From a virus, in the IMG/VR virus record IMGVR_UViG_3300050821_001168, positions 1-46,388 of that record: a stretch of 46,388 nucleotides of DNA. One strand, given 5' to 3'. The notes beneath the pieces were generated by a model. The model saw only the letters and a list, made by a program, of their open reading frames with translations. It did no database searches and had not been told where the DNA came from. The position numbers were made by a program, and so were the translations under genes. Shown one piece after another: positions 39,012 through 46,321 of this stretch. Numbering within the stretch: the stretch's first letter is position 1; each line of letters opens with the position of its first letter.

Positions 39012-39056
39012 CCGTGACCTGTCAATAGCGCAAAATATGGGGTTGACAGGTCACGG
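39012..39056. promoter_or_regulatory. Divergent promoter/operator with 14-bp inverted repeat
   Basis: CCGTGACCTGTCAA (39012-39025) and TTGACAGGTCACGG (39043-39056) are perfect inverted copies separated by 17 bases. The inner end of each arm is TTGACA reading outward, so both look like -35 boxes of divergent promoters, for the HTH gene (left) and the gene at 39108 (right). Each arm holds TGAC-N2-GTCA, a small dyad. The right arm overlaps the shared 16-nt element (39035-39050). Confidence 0.8.
39035..39050 (+). promoter_or_regulatory. Shared promoter-like element ATATGGGGTTGACAGG
   Basis: Third copy of the 16-nt element, with TTGACA at 39043-39048, ~60 bases before the first gene of the replication operon. 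It is embedded in the divergent operator. Confidence 0.6.
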
Positions 39057-39107
39057 AGCGATTGCGTAGCGCGACACTCTGACCGGGAAATCTGAAAGGG
39101 AATCGCC

Positions 39108-39497
39108 ATGCCTCGCCTTAGCTCTGTCACACGCGGCCTTATCTATGCCGAACGCGCTTCAACCGAACAAAAAACTTTCAACCGGTTGATTGTCTCGTTT
39201 GATCGCGTGATCCGAAAGCGACTAATTCATGGAGTTGAATTCTTCGATACCATTCACGAAGAATTCAACCTCGTGCATCCAAACGATGAAGGAAGCGACG
39301 ACAAAAAGAAATCATCACGTATGACGTTCGGCCAGCTTGGCGAAATCTTTAAGGGAAACCCCTTATTCAAAAACGTCAAATATACAACGACAACGGCAGT
39401 CTTGCCGGTTCTGAGCAAAGGGGACATTAAACCCCATTACACCGGTAAACCGGTCATATTAGTTGAAAAAGCCAAGCGTCACGCACTGGTCGCATAA
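39108..39497 (+). CDS. First gene of the replication operon, unknown
   Basis: 129 aa with AAAGGGAATCGCC before the ATG. It starts MPRLSSVTRGLIYAERASTE and continues with a basic helix FNRLIVSFDRVIRKRLIHGV, an acidic/basic stretch DEGSDDKKKSS, and a C-terminal domain GDIKPHYTGKPVILVEKAKR. The N-terminal basic region could bind DNA. No family recognised. It is followed by a second unknown gene and then the Sak4-like ATPase, so a role in recombination or replication is likely. Confidence 0.68.
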   Translation: MPRLSSVTRGLIYAERASTEQKTFNRLIVSFDRVIRKRLIHGVEFFDTIHEEFNLVHPNDEGSDDKKKSSRMTFGQLGEIFKGNPLFKNVKYTTTTAVLPVLSKGDIKPHYTGKPVILVEKAKRHALVA

Positions 39498-39498
39498 C

Positions 39499-39882
39499 AT
39501 GATCACACGCGCGCAACTCCTGTTTAATTTTCGATTGGCTCAAATTCGGCTTGATGCCGCGAAGGCAATCGAAATGCGTTGGCGTATGTTGGTTACTGCG
39601 ACGTTTGATAACGTGCGAATTGGCGCGAATGTGTCAGATGACGGTGCGGTTAAAATGATTGCGCGAGTTGGAGTTAAACTTGACGATAATCGCGATAAAG
39701 TTAGCGCGGCAATGAGTAAAATTGCGAGCGAATTCCCGGATATTAATTTTAACGATATTGTTGATTGGAAATACACCATTTCTCAAACGGGCTTTCTCGC
39801 GTTGCCTGATGAAGTGCAAACATACCTGTCCGATATTGTGACAATTACACCCGGAACGCCAACCGTGAGCATTGTCGAATGA
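39499..39882 (+). CDS. Unknown replication-operon protein
   Basis: 127 aa from the ATG at 39499, one base after the previous stop; no clear SD, so it is probably coupled. It starts MITRAQLLFNFRLAQIRLDA and continues with a beta-rich domain GANVSDDGAVKMIARVGVKL, a helix RDKVSAAMSKIASEFPDINF and EVQTYLSDIVTITPGTP. The stop overlaps the Sak4-like start (ATGA). Unknown function. Confidence 0.65.
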   Translation: MITRAQLLFNFRLAQIRLDAAKAIEMRWRMLVTATFDNVRIGANVSDDGAVKMIARVGVKLDDNRDKVSAAMSKIASEFPDINFNDIVDWKYTISQTGFLALPDEVQTYLSDIVTITPGTPTVSIVE

Positions 39883-40562
39883 AAGTATTTTATACGAATG
39901 ATGCAAATAACCGCTTTTGGTCAATTTTCATTTATGGATTGGCGGGAGCGGGGAAAACACCATTAGCCGCGACATTACCCAATCCTATCATTGTGACATC
40001 GGAACCGGGGTTAAGATCGTTACAGGATATCAGAATTCCATACATATTCGGTCGTAACAAAAAGGAAGCAATGGACGCATTGCAATGGATTTGTCAAAGC
40101 GCGGAAGCGAGGCAATATCAAAGCGTATTTTTTGATAGCATAAGCGCAAATTCGGAATGGAACCTTGCTGACGAGAAACGCAAATCATCTGATCCGCGCC
40201 GTTTCAGTCCCGCGACAACCGCCGCGACGATGGAAATGGTTATGGCCTATCTCGACATCCCGATTGTCGCGCATAAGCATCTGGTTATGACGTGCAAGGC
40301 AATGAAGAATACCGAACCGACGCCGGGCAGCTTTCCAATTGAACCGCTTACAGTTGTTCCGAAGTTAGGACCCGCCTTGCCGTATCACTTTGACGAGGTT
40401 TTATACCTAAGTCGTCATCGTAACGAACAGCATCAAGAATATGCTGTATTGACGTGTCGAACAAATGACCTTTGTTTGGCACGGGACCGAAGCGGTAAGT
40501 TAGACCTATACGAACCACCAAACTTAACACACATCATCAACAAAACGAACGGAGTTGCGTAA
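39879..40562 (+). CDS. Sak4-like RecA-fold recombination ATPase
   Basis: 227 aa. P-loop GLAGAGKT (20-27) after a strand, then IIVTSEPGLRSLQDI, and a Walker-B-like VFFDSIS (D86). Further conserved: DIPIVAHKHLVMTCKA and VPKLGPALPYHFDEVLYL. This matches phage Sak4-type single-strand annealing proteins (AAA_24 group), which work with an SSB-like partner. Here the partner is probably the DUF669-like gene two positions downstream. Residue 28 after the P-loop Thr is Pro, which is unusual. Confidence 0.82.
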   Translation: MKVFYTNDANNRFWSIFIYGLAGAGKTPLAATLPNPIIVTSEPGLRSLQDIRIPYIFGRNKKEAMDALQWICQSAEARQYQSVFFDSISANSEWNLADEKRKSSDPRRFSPATTAATMEMVMAYLDIPIVAHKHLVMTCKAMKNTEPTPGSFPIEPLTVVPKLGPALPYHFDEVLYLSRHRNEQHQEYAVLTCRTNDLCLARDRSGKLDLYEPPNLTHIINKTNGVA

Positions 40563-40763
40563 ATGGCAGCGATCAAAATCGTCATAAGCGGTGAAAGGGG
40601 TTCGGGCAAATCAATTACCGGTTCCCTGATCGCCGGTATTCTGAGGCGTCACGGCCTGAGCGTGCATCACGAAGATAGCGCGCCAGAAAGTGACCCGTTA
40701 TGGAAACAATTGAAAGCGGTTAATCCAACCGTGACAATTGTTGAACACCAAGATAACACCTAA
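40563..40763 (+). CDS. Mini P-loop protein (66 aa)
   Basis: 66 aa, ATG directly after the previous stop TAA. It begins KIVISGERGSGKSITGSLIA with a perfect Walker A (GERGSGKS, 10-17) and continues GILRRHGLSVHHEDSAPESD, a second strand and VTIVEHQDNT. This is only the first part of a P-loop NTPase: it has no Walker B or sensor. It could bind a nucleotide, but full hydrolysis is doubtful. It may be a remnant of a kinase or an accessory of the Sak4-like ATPase. Confidence 0.72.
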   Translation: MAAIKIVISGERGSGKSITGSLIAGILRRHGLSVHHEDSAPESDPLWKQLKAVNPTVTIVEHQDNT

Positions 40764-40777
40764 CAGGAGCGTAAATC

Positions 40778-41389
40778 ATGGGTTGGTTTGATGCAACACA
40801 GATTGATCCGGCAACGGCTCAATCACAATTTCCGATTGGTCGTCACCCGGTCATCATCAAGAGTTCCGCAAGCCTCGCGGTTAAAGACAAACCAAACGAA
40901 GGGTTACTCGCATTGACGTGCGAAATAATCGACGGTCCATCAAAAGGTGTGACCGGTGTTTACCGGTTAAACTTGTGGAATTCAAATCCGCAAGCGGCGG
41001 AAATCGCCAGCAAGCAATTGTCGGCAATTTGCCACGTCACCGGGGTTTATCAATTGAACGATACCGTTAACCGGTGTTCCGAATTGTTCGGTAAACCGTT
41101 TTGCGTTATCGTATCGGCCCAACAAGCCGACGCGCGCTACACTCAGGTTGATGGCGTAACCGACATGGCGGGCAATCCTCCAGCCAAGGGGAATGTGCCT
41201 TCGCAAGCCGCACCGCACCCGCAGGCAGCGGCAGCGGCACAAGGTTGGCAACAAGCCGCGCCGTCACAAGCACAACCGCCCCAAGGCGGTCCGAGCTGGC
41301 AGCAACCCCCCGCTCAGGCACAACCGAACAACCCGGCACCAGCTTGGGCACAACAACCGAACAACCCGTCGCCAGCTTGGGCGAGGTAA
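40778..41389 (+). CDS. DUF669-like single-stranded DNA-binding protein
   Basis: 203 aa. Residues 1-115 match DUF669: FPIGRHPVIIKSSASLAVKD, then LLALTCEIIDGPSKGVTGVY and RLNLWNSNPQAAEIASKQLS followed by ICHVTGV, an OB-like fold that occurs with Sak4 recombinases. The C-terminal ~75 residues are Gln/Pro/Ala-rich with WQQ and NNPAPAWAQ repeats and end in PAWAR, not in the acidic tip of classical SSB. Likely it protects ssDNA and loads the Sak4-like ATPase. The repeats make the DNA GC-rich here. Confidence 0.78.
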   Translation: MGWFDATQIDPATAQSQFPIGRHPVIIKSSASLAVKDKPNEGLLALTCEIIDGPSKGVTGVYRLNLWNSNPQAAEIASKQLSAICHVTGVYQLNDTVNRCSELFGKPFCVIVSAQQADARYTQVDGVTDMAGNPPAKGNVPSQAAPHPQAAAAAQGWQQAAPSQAQPPQGGPSWQQPPAQAQPNNPAPAWAQQPNNPSPAWAR

Positions 41390-41395
41390 TCGACC

Positions 41396-42247
41396 GTGAT
41401 CCGGTTTAGTGGGCTAGAGCGAAAAGAGTTAGCCGCGTCCATTAAACAGGACATTGACGACGCTTGTGTGCGCCTATTTGATCAAAGTTACCGAGATCAT
41501 TTAGGCGCAAGCGTCATCGGGCAGGAATGCAACCGCCGAATTGTTTACGGCTTCCGTTGGATGCATCGTGAACAATTCGACGGGCGCATGTTAAGGTTGT
41601 TCAATCGCGGACATTTGGAGGAATTGCGGATTGCAAATTGGTTGAAAGCGGCATCAATTGCCGTTTTTGGCGTTTCACAAGATGGTGAACAAATTCGCAT
41701 TTCAGCAAACGAACAACATTATGGCGGATCATTAGACGGTGTGGGCAAGCTCCCGCCCAAATACCAGATTGAAATACCGTTTTTACTCGAAATGAAAACG
41801 CATAACGACAAACGATTTAAGCAACTTGTTAAGAATGGCGTTCGTATCGCGAAGCCGGAACACTTTATCCAAATGTCATGTTATGCCCAAATGTATGAAC
41901 TTCAATATGGCATATATTTTGGTATAAACAAGAATGACGACGATATCCACGTTGAAGTGCTGGAAATGGATTGGCAATTAGGCATTAATCACACGGAGAA
42001 AGCGCGAAATGATATCTACGCTACGCAATTGCCTTCTCGTATTGCAGCAAATCCCGCCTATGGCACTTGCAAATATTGTCCTATGGTTGGCGTTTGCCAT
42101 TTGGGGCACAGCGTGGATATTAACTGCCGTTCTTGCATCAATTCTGTGCCGATAAACGATCAGCAATGGTTTTGTAAACACTGGAATGCCACAATCCCTA
42201 AAGAGGCAATACCGCAAGCGTGTGGTGAATGGAGCGAATTTAGATGA
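41396..42247 (+). CDS. Cas4-like PD-(D/E)XK nuclease with Fe-S cysteines
   Basis: 283 aa. N-terminal LGASVIGQECNRRIVYGFRW and RLFNRGHLEELRIANWL, then GGSLDG with D114 and LLEMKTHN with E132 and K134, the catalytic core of Cas4/RecB-like exonucleases. C45 together with C225-x2-C228-x5-C234 fits the Cys-Xn-Cys-x2-Cys-x5-Cys signature of 4Fe-4S Cas4/AddB nucleases. A second four-Cys set follows (C244, C247, C260, C276), probably zinc. It would make single strands for Sak4-mediated annealing. Stop overlaps the next start by four bases. Confidence 0.86.
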   Translation: MIRFSGLERKELAASIKQDIDDACVRLFDQSYRDHLGASVIGQECNRRIVYGFRWMHREQFDGRMLRLFNRGHLEELRIANWLKAASIAVFGVSQDGEQIRISANEQHYGGSLDGVGKLPPKYQIEIPFLLEMKTHNDKRFKQLVKNGVRIAKPEHFIQMSCYAQMYELQYGIYFGINKNDDDIHVEVLEMDWQLGINHTEKARNDIYATQLPSRIAANPAYGTCKYCPMVGVCHLGHSVDINCRSCINSVPINDQQWFCKHWNATIPKEAIPQACGEWSEFR

Positions 42248-42444
42248 CCCATCCCGAACAAATACAAGAAATGATACGTTTCATTAAGCATACAACGGGA
42301 GAAGATGCCAAGGATGACGTATTTTTACCCGCAAAGGTTATCTGTGCGTTAATAGAAACCGTTGAAAACCAATCTAAAAAAATTGAAAGTTTAATTGACG
42401 ATCTTAACGCATTAATGAAACGAGTTGGACCGCCAATCGTATGA
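42244..42444 (+). CDS. Small coiled-coil protein
   Basis: 66 aa, overlapping both neighbours by four bases (ATGA at each end). It is helical: EQIQEMIRFIKHTTGEDAKD, then VICALIETVENQSKKIESLI and DDLNALMKRVG, with heptad-like spacing. It lies between the nuclease and the helicase and may bridge them. No family known. Confidence 0.68.
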   Translation: MTHPEQIQEMIRFIKHTTGEDAKDDVFLPAKVICALIETVENQSKKIESLIDDLNALMKRVGPPIV

Positions 42445-44060
42445 GCGCACCATTTAATCCTCGTTGGTATCAGACCAAAGCGGTAAAATCGCTTTATGAT
42501 TACTTTGAAAAATTCAACGGCAACCCCTTGATTGCGATGCCCACCGGCAGCGGTAAATCTGGCGTAAATGCGATGTTTATACAAAGCGTGCTATCACAAT
42601 ATCCAAATCAACGAATTTTGTTATCGTCACACGTTAAAGAACTGTTGATTAACAATTATCGCGCGTTAATGCAAATATGGCCTAACGCGCCAGCCGGGAT
42701 ATATTCATCCGGGTTGAAGCAACGGGATTTGTTCGCGCCAATTACGTTTGGCGGTATCGCGTCAATTGTGAAAATCATCGAAGCGTTCGGGCATATTGAT
42801 CTTTTCATAATTGACGAGTGCCACTTGTTAGGTCCGAATTCGGATAGTATGTATATGCGCGTCATTCTCGCGTTGCGCGAACGCAATCCTAAGCTAAAAG
42901 TGATTGGATTAACTGCTACCCCTTGGCGCACCGGTATGGGATTGTTGACAAATGGGGACATCTTTACCGATATCGCATATGATCTTTGCACAATGGATAA
43001 CTATAAACGATTGTTTATGGAAGGTTATTTGGTCAAGCCGGTTCCCAAGCGAGTTGACAATGAGATTGACGTTAGTAATGTGGCTATATCAACTACCGGG
43101 GATTACAGCCAATCGGGCTTAAACGAAGTCACTCGTAATGAAAAAATTACGTGGGCGGCGTTGAACGAAAGTCTTAATAAAAATCCCGATCGGCATTGTC
43201 GCTTGGTGTTTTGCACCGGCATAGAACATGCGTTATTAGCCGCTCAAATGTTGAAATATATCGGCTTGCGCGCGGAAGCCGTTCATAGCAAGATGCCTGA
43301 GAATGACCGGGACGATATTTTTAAGGCATTTTTCGCGGGCGAACTTGATGCACTGACAAACAACGGTATTGCAACAACCGGAATCGACCATCCGCCAATT
43401 GACCACGAAATTATGCTACGCCCAACAATTAGCGTTGGTTTATGGGTGCAAATGGTTGGTCGAGGAATGCGACCATATGAAAACAATGGTTGGGTTAAAG
43501 AGAATTGCATCATCTCGGATCACGCGGGTAACGCGCGACGTTTAGGACCGATTGACGATCCTTATATACCGAAGATGAAAGGGAAAGGAAGCGGCGATGC
43601 ACCTGTTAAAATTTGCCCCGCGTGCGATGCATACAATCATGCGTCCGCGCGAGTGTGCGATTTTTGCGGTGAACCGTTTGAAATTAAAATAGGTTACGTG
43701 CCAAAAGCATATGACGATGTAATTATACGTTCCGACCTTCCGATATATGAGACATATAAGGTTGATCATGTATATTACACGCAACATTTACGACGCGACG
43801 CAACGCCGGAAACCAAACCGACGATTAAAGCCGCGTATCAGTGCGGCATGTTGCGTTTTCAAGAGTTCATTGCAATTGAAGCTCCGGGGTATATTGGAAA
43901 GAAAGCCCGCGATTGGTGGCGTCAACGTTTCTCACAAGAGGGATTTGTCCCGACAACGGTTAATGATGCCATGCAATACATTGACAGATTGGTTGCACCT
44001 AAAGCAATCAAGGTTCACGTCAACAAAAAATATCCTGAAATTGTAGGTTATGATTATTGA
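42441..44060 (+). CDS. Superfamily 2 DEAD/DEAH-box helicase
   Basis: 539 aa. Motifs: Q-like RWYQTKAV (8-15), Walker A PTGSGKS (34-40), DECH (125-128), TAT (158-160), and QMVGRGMRP (337-345) as motif VI. C392-x2-C395 and C406-x2-C409 form a zinc ribbon. The last ~120 residues (TIKAAYQCGMLRFQEFIAIE, then ARDWWRQRFSQEGFVP) resemble the accessory tail of phage helicases of this type. It probably acts in replication or recombination with the nuclease encoded just before it. Confidence 0.92.
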   Translation: MSAPFNPRWYQTKAVKSLYDYFEKFNGNPLIAMPTGSGKSGVNAMFIQSVLSQYPNQRILLSSHVKELLINNYRALMQIWPNAPAGIYSSGLKQRDLFAPITFGGIASIVKIIEAFGHIDLFIIDECHLLGPNSDSMYMRVILALRERNPKLKVIGLTATPWRTGMGLLTNGDIFTDIAYDLCTMDNYKRLFMEGYLVKPVPKRVDNEIDVSNVAISTTGDYSQSGLNEVTRNEKITWAALNESLNKNPDRHCRLVFCTGIEHALLAAQMLKYIGLRAEAVHSKMPENDRDDIFKAFFAGELDALTNNGIATTGIDHPPIDHEIMLRPTISVGLWVQMVGRGMRPYENNGWVKENCIISDHAGNARRLGPIDDPYIPKMKGKGSGDAPVKICPACDAYNHASARVCDFCGEPFEIKIGYVPKAYDDVIIRSDLPIYETYKVDHVYYTQHLRRDATPETKPTIKAAYQCGMLRFQEFIAIEAPGYIGKKARDWWRQRFSQEGFVPTTVNDAMQYIDRLVAPKAIKVHVNKKYPEIVGYDY

Positions 44061-44817
44061 CATGATAGACGTTGAAATAGCTGCACAAATTTCCTCACAA
44101 TTGATCGACGGGGAAGTGATTGAAATCGTTCTTGACGGTGTAACACATGAAAGGAAACTTCTAGAGCATGTGGGCACATACGGTTTATGTGTTCAAGGTC
44201 CGACAAACAAGTTAACCATACCAGTTGAAATGACAACGGCATACAGAAAGGCTGTAGAAATGGCACGTTCACCCTCAATACCGGGCACACCGGCACGTCG
44301 TCCCGGCAGACCTGCAAAGACGGGTCCACAAGCTCCCGTAGTGCATCCTGGCACGCCGCCAGGGGGTTGGTTGCCCCCTGGTAGCACAACCGGCCCTAGC
44401 CTTGCGCGGGACGTGGCAACGGCTGAAATGGCATTCACGCCGCCAGGGGAACAAACCCTCCCTCAGAGCAAGCCCGCGAGTGCCATAATTCCGGCATCGG
44501 TCGAGGTTCCCGTGCAACTCGCGGAAAGCGATGGCGATTGGATTGAAAATGCCGTTGATGAAATGTTTGACGATATGCGATTGAAGTTTAACGCACTGTT
44601 AAATGGAATTAGTGCCCAAATGGGAGCGGTATCCGATCAAAATGCGGAAGTTGCCGCCCAACAACCGAAACTTAGGCAATATACGTGTTTTGATTGTGAA
44701 CACGTTGATATGGACGGAACAGGCAGTTGCGGTAAATTTAAGATGGTTCCTCCAATGAACGTCATCGTTGATCCAAAAACAGAATGCCCCGATTTCTCGC
44801 TTGAATTACCGTTTTGA
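44050..44817 (+). CDS. Unknown protein with AT-hook-like and four-Cys modules
   Basis: 255 aa; start overlaps the helicase gene by 11 bases (ATG at 44062 also possible). Residues 1-75 are a small beta domain (LIDGEVIEIVLDGVTHERKL). RRPGRPAK (83-90) looks like an AT-hook, followed by a Pro-rich, GC-rich-coded linker. The C-terminus has C213-x2-C216-x10-C227-x18-C246, a possible zinc site similar to the second four-Cys set of the nuclease at 41396. DNA binding is suggested by the hook. Function unknown. Confidence 0.65.
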   Translation: MIIDMIDVEIAAQISSQLIDGEVIEIVLDGVTHERKLLEHVGTYGLCVQGPTNKLTIPVEMTTAYRKAVEMARSPSIPGTPARRPGRPAKTGPQAPVVHPGTPPGGWLPPGSTTGPSLARDVATAEMAFTPPGEQTLPQSKPASAIIPASVEVPVQLAESDGDWIENAVDEMFDDMRLKFNALLNGISAQMGAVSDQNAEVAAQQPKLRQYTCFDCEHVDMDGTGSCGKFKMVPPMNVIVDPKTECPDFSLELPF

Positions 44818-44831
44818 TTGGAGTTAGTCAC

Positions 44832-45089
44832 ATGGGAACGAAACTAAAACCAGGTAAATTTGATTGCCATGCCAATGCGTTGCCCGACGAACCAATGTTT
44901 ATATTGTTGGCACGCGATCCTCAATTTGCGGAGCTTGTTCGCAAATGGGCGCAACGTCGCACGCTTGACATTCAATGCGGCGTTTGCCCGGAAAGTGATT
45001 ACGAAATGGTCGAAGAAGCGTTGAAATGCGCGCAAGATGGCGCAAGATGGCGAAAAGACAACATGAACAAATGGCGACTTACGCCATAG
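44832..45089 (+). CDS. Conserved phage protein of unknown function
   Basis: 85 aa from the ATG at 44832, with GGAG seven bases upstream. The phrase KPGKFDCHANALPDEPMFIL then LARDPQFAELVRKWAQRR is typical of a widespread phage family; the end (CAQDGARWRKDNMNKWR) also fits it. Codons near the end contain a tandem 10-bp repeat (45031-45050), which, if contracted, would shift the frame. No function is known. Confidence 0.78.
   Translation: MGTKLKPGKFDCHANALPDEPMFILLARDPQFAELVRKWAQRRTLDIQCGVCPESDYEMVEEALKCAQDGARWRKDNMNKWRLTP
45031..45050 (+). repeat. Tandem 10-bp duplication CGCAAGATGG x2
   Basis: Two exact copies, 45031-45040 and 45041-45050, inside the gene at 44832. Ten is not a multiple of three, so loss or gain of a unit changes the C-terminus. 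Confidence 0.9.
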
Positions 45090-45100
45090 GAGTTAAACCG

Positions 45101-45328
45101 ATGGCACAAATTCACGTCTATACAATCGAACCATATTTCGTTGGTCCCAATCACTCAAAGGTTATGGAACTGACGTTTTTTATTCGTTTTGAAGATGACG
45201 ATGACCAAATCCTAACGCACAGACCGGCAATTGAAGGATATATTAAACGTCACAGAAATTACAAACCGGAGCAAGCCTATCTTGTTTTGCACCCTACACA
45301 TACGTTTACGATGAACTATAAAGGGTAA
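45101..45328 (+). CDS. Small unknown protein
   Basis: 75 aa from the ATG at 45101, with AGGAG nine bases upstream; the frame before it overlaps the previous gene. It starts MAQIHVYTIEPYFVGPNHSK and has MELTFFIRFEDDDDQILTHR and a C-terminal strand YLVLHPTHTFTMNYKG. Beta-rich. It lies directly before the clamp gene. No known family. Confidence 0.66.
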   Translation: MAQIHVYTIEPYFVGPNHSKVMELTFFIRFEDDDDQILTHRPAIEGYIKRHRNYKPEQAYLVLHPTHTFTMNYKG

Positions 45329-45331
45329 ACA

Positions 45332-46321
45332 ATGCCTCGCAAACCAAAACCGGTTTCAGCTCCCGACGATAGATTAAAACTTATCGAAGCGTTGAAGTTT
45401 GCGAGCATTGTAACAAAAGACGCGGAAGGTGTGCAAGAATTTGTCTCCATTAAAGATGGATGGATGTTGGCTGAAAACGATACATTTACAATCGGCATAC
45501 CTGTCGATGTCGCGATTGAATTGTGCCCACACGGAGAACAGTTTCAAGCTGCGCTAAATCAGTGTGGTCCGCAATTTCAATTAACGCAAATTGAAACTAA
45601 AGCTCTGTCAATTAAGAGTGGAAATTTTCGCGCACTTGTGCCAGCAATTGAAACGTCACAATTGCCGCTAGACCCGGATGAACCGGTCGCTATGATAAAT
45701 GATGCATTGGGCGAAGCGTTCAAATCGTGCATCGGCTTTATGAGTAAAGGGGAGCGCATAATCAACACCGCCATATGCGTGCGAGCTAATACAATGGTCG
45801 CCACCAATGGCGGAATGTTAATTGAATATTGGCATGGAATTGACTTGCCGGGACCGTTAAACATTCCAAAAAAAACGGTTGATACTGTGATCAAAGCCGG
45901 GAAACCACTCGCCAAATTTGGCTTCTCTCAATCAAGCGTTACTTTGTATTTTGATGACAACTCGTTCATCAAAACAAGGTTGGTTGCTGGCGATTATCCA
46001 AATTCCGAGCGACTGTTCAATAGCGTTACCGGATCATTCCAATTAATCTGGCCTGAATTTTTTGTTGCACTCAAAGCCATATCGGCATTTGTGCAAAACG
46101 ATTGCATTTTCTTTCACGATAATTTTCTGGCCTCTCATCGCTCGCTTGATCTGGGCGCGAATTATCGCGTTGAAGGTTTGCCCGGCGGGCACACGTTTAG
46201 CGCGGCATACTGGCGCGCTATCGAGCCTCATGTTAAGCGACTGTGCATAGGCGAACATGCAAAGCCGCTGGCGTTCGCGGGCGATCATGCGCGAGGCTTG
46301 ATAATGGGTAAGACAACCTAA
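45332..46321 (+). CDS. DnaN-like sliding clamp
   Basis: 329 aa. It resembles the bacterial beta clamp in its late parts: RLVAGDYPNSERLFNSV (cf. GxFPDYxxVIP), EFFVALKAISAFVQND (cf. LLxALxRVxxLANE), LDLGANYRVEGLPGGHTFSA, and the end PLAFAGDHARGLIMGKT, where bacterial clamps end in YLIMPMRL. The length fits a three-domain monomer. It would form a ring that tethers the polymerase. Its stop TAA lies directly before the ATG of the family-B DNA polymerase through the circular join, so the two are expressed together. Confidence 0.8.
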   Translation: MPRKPKPVSAPDDRLKLIEALKFASIVTKDAEGVQEFVSIKDGWMLAENDTFTIGIPVDVAIELCPHGEQFQAALNQCGPQFQLTQIETKALSIKSGNFRALVPAIETSQLPLDPDEPVAMINDALGEAFKSCIGFMSKGERIINTAICVRANTMVATNGGMLIEYWHGIDLPGPLNIPKKTVDTVIKAGKPLAKFGFSQSSVTLYFDDNSFIKTRLVAGDYPNSERLFNSVTGSFQLIWPEFFVALKAISAFVQNDCIFFHDNFLASHRSLDLGANYRVEGLPGGHTFSAAYWRAIEPHVKRLCIGEHAKPLAFAGDHARGLIMGKTT

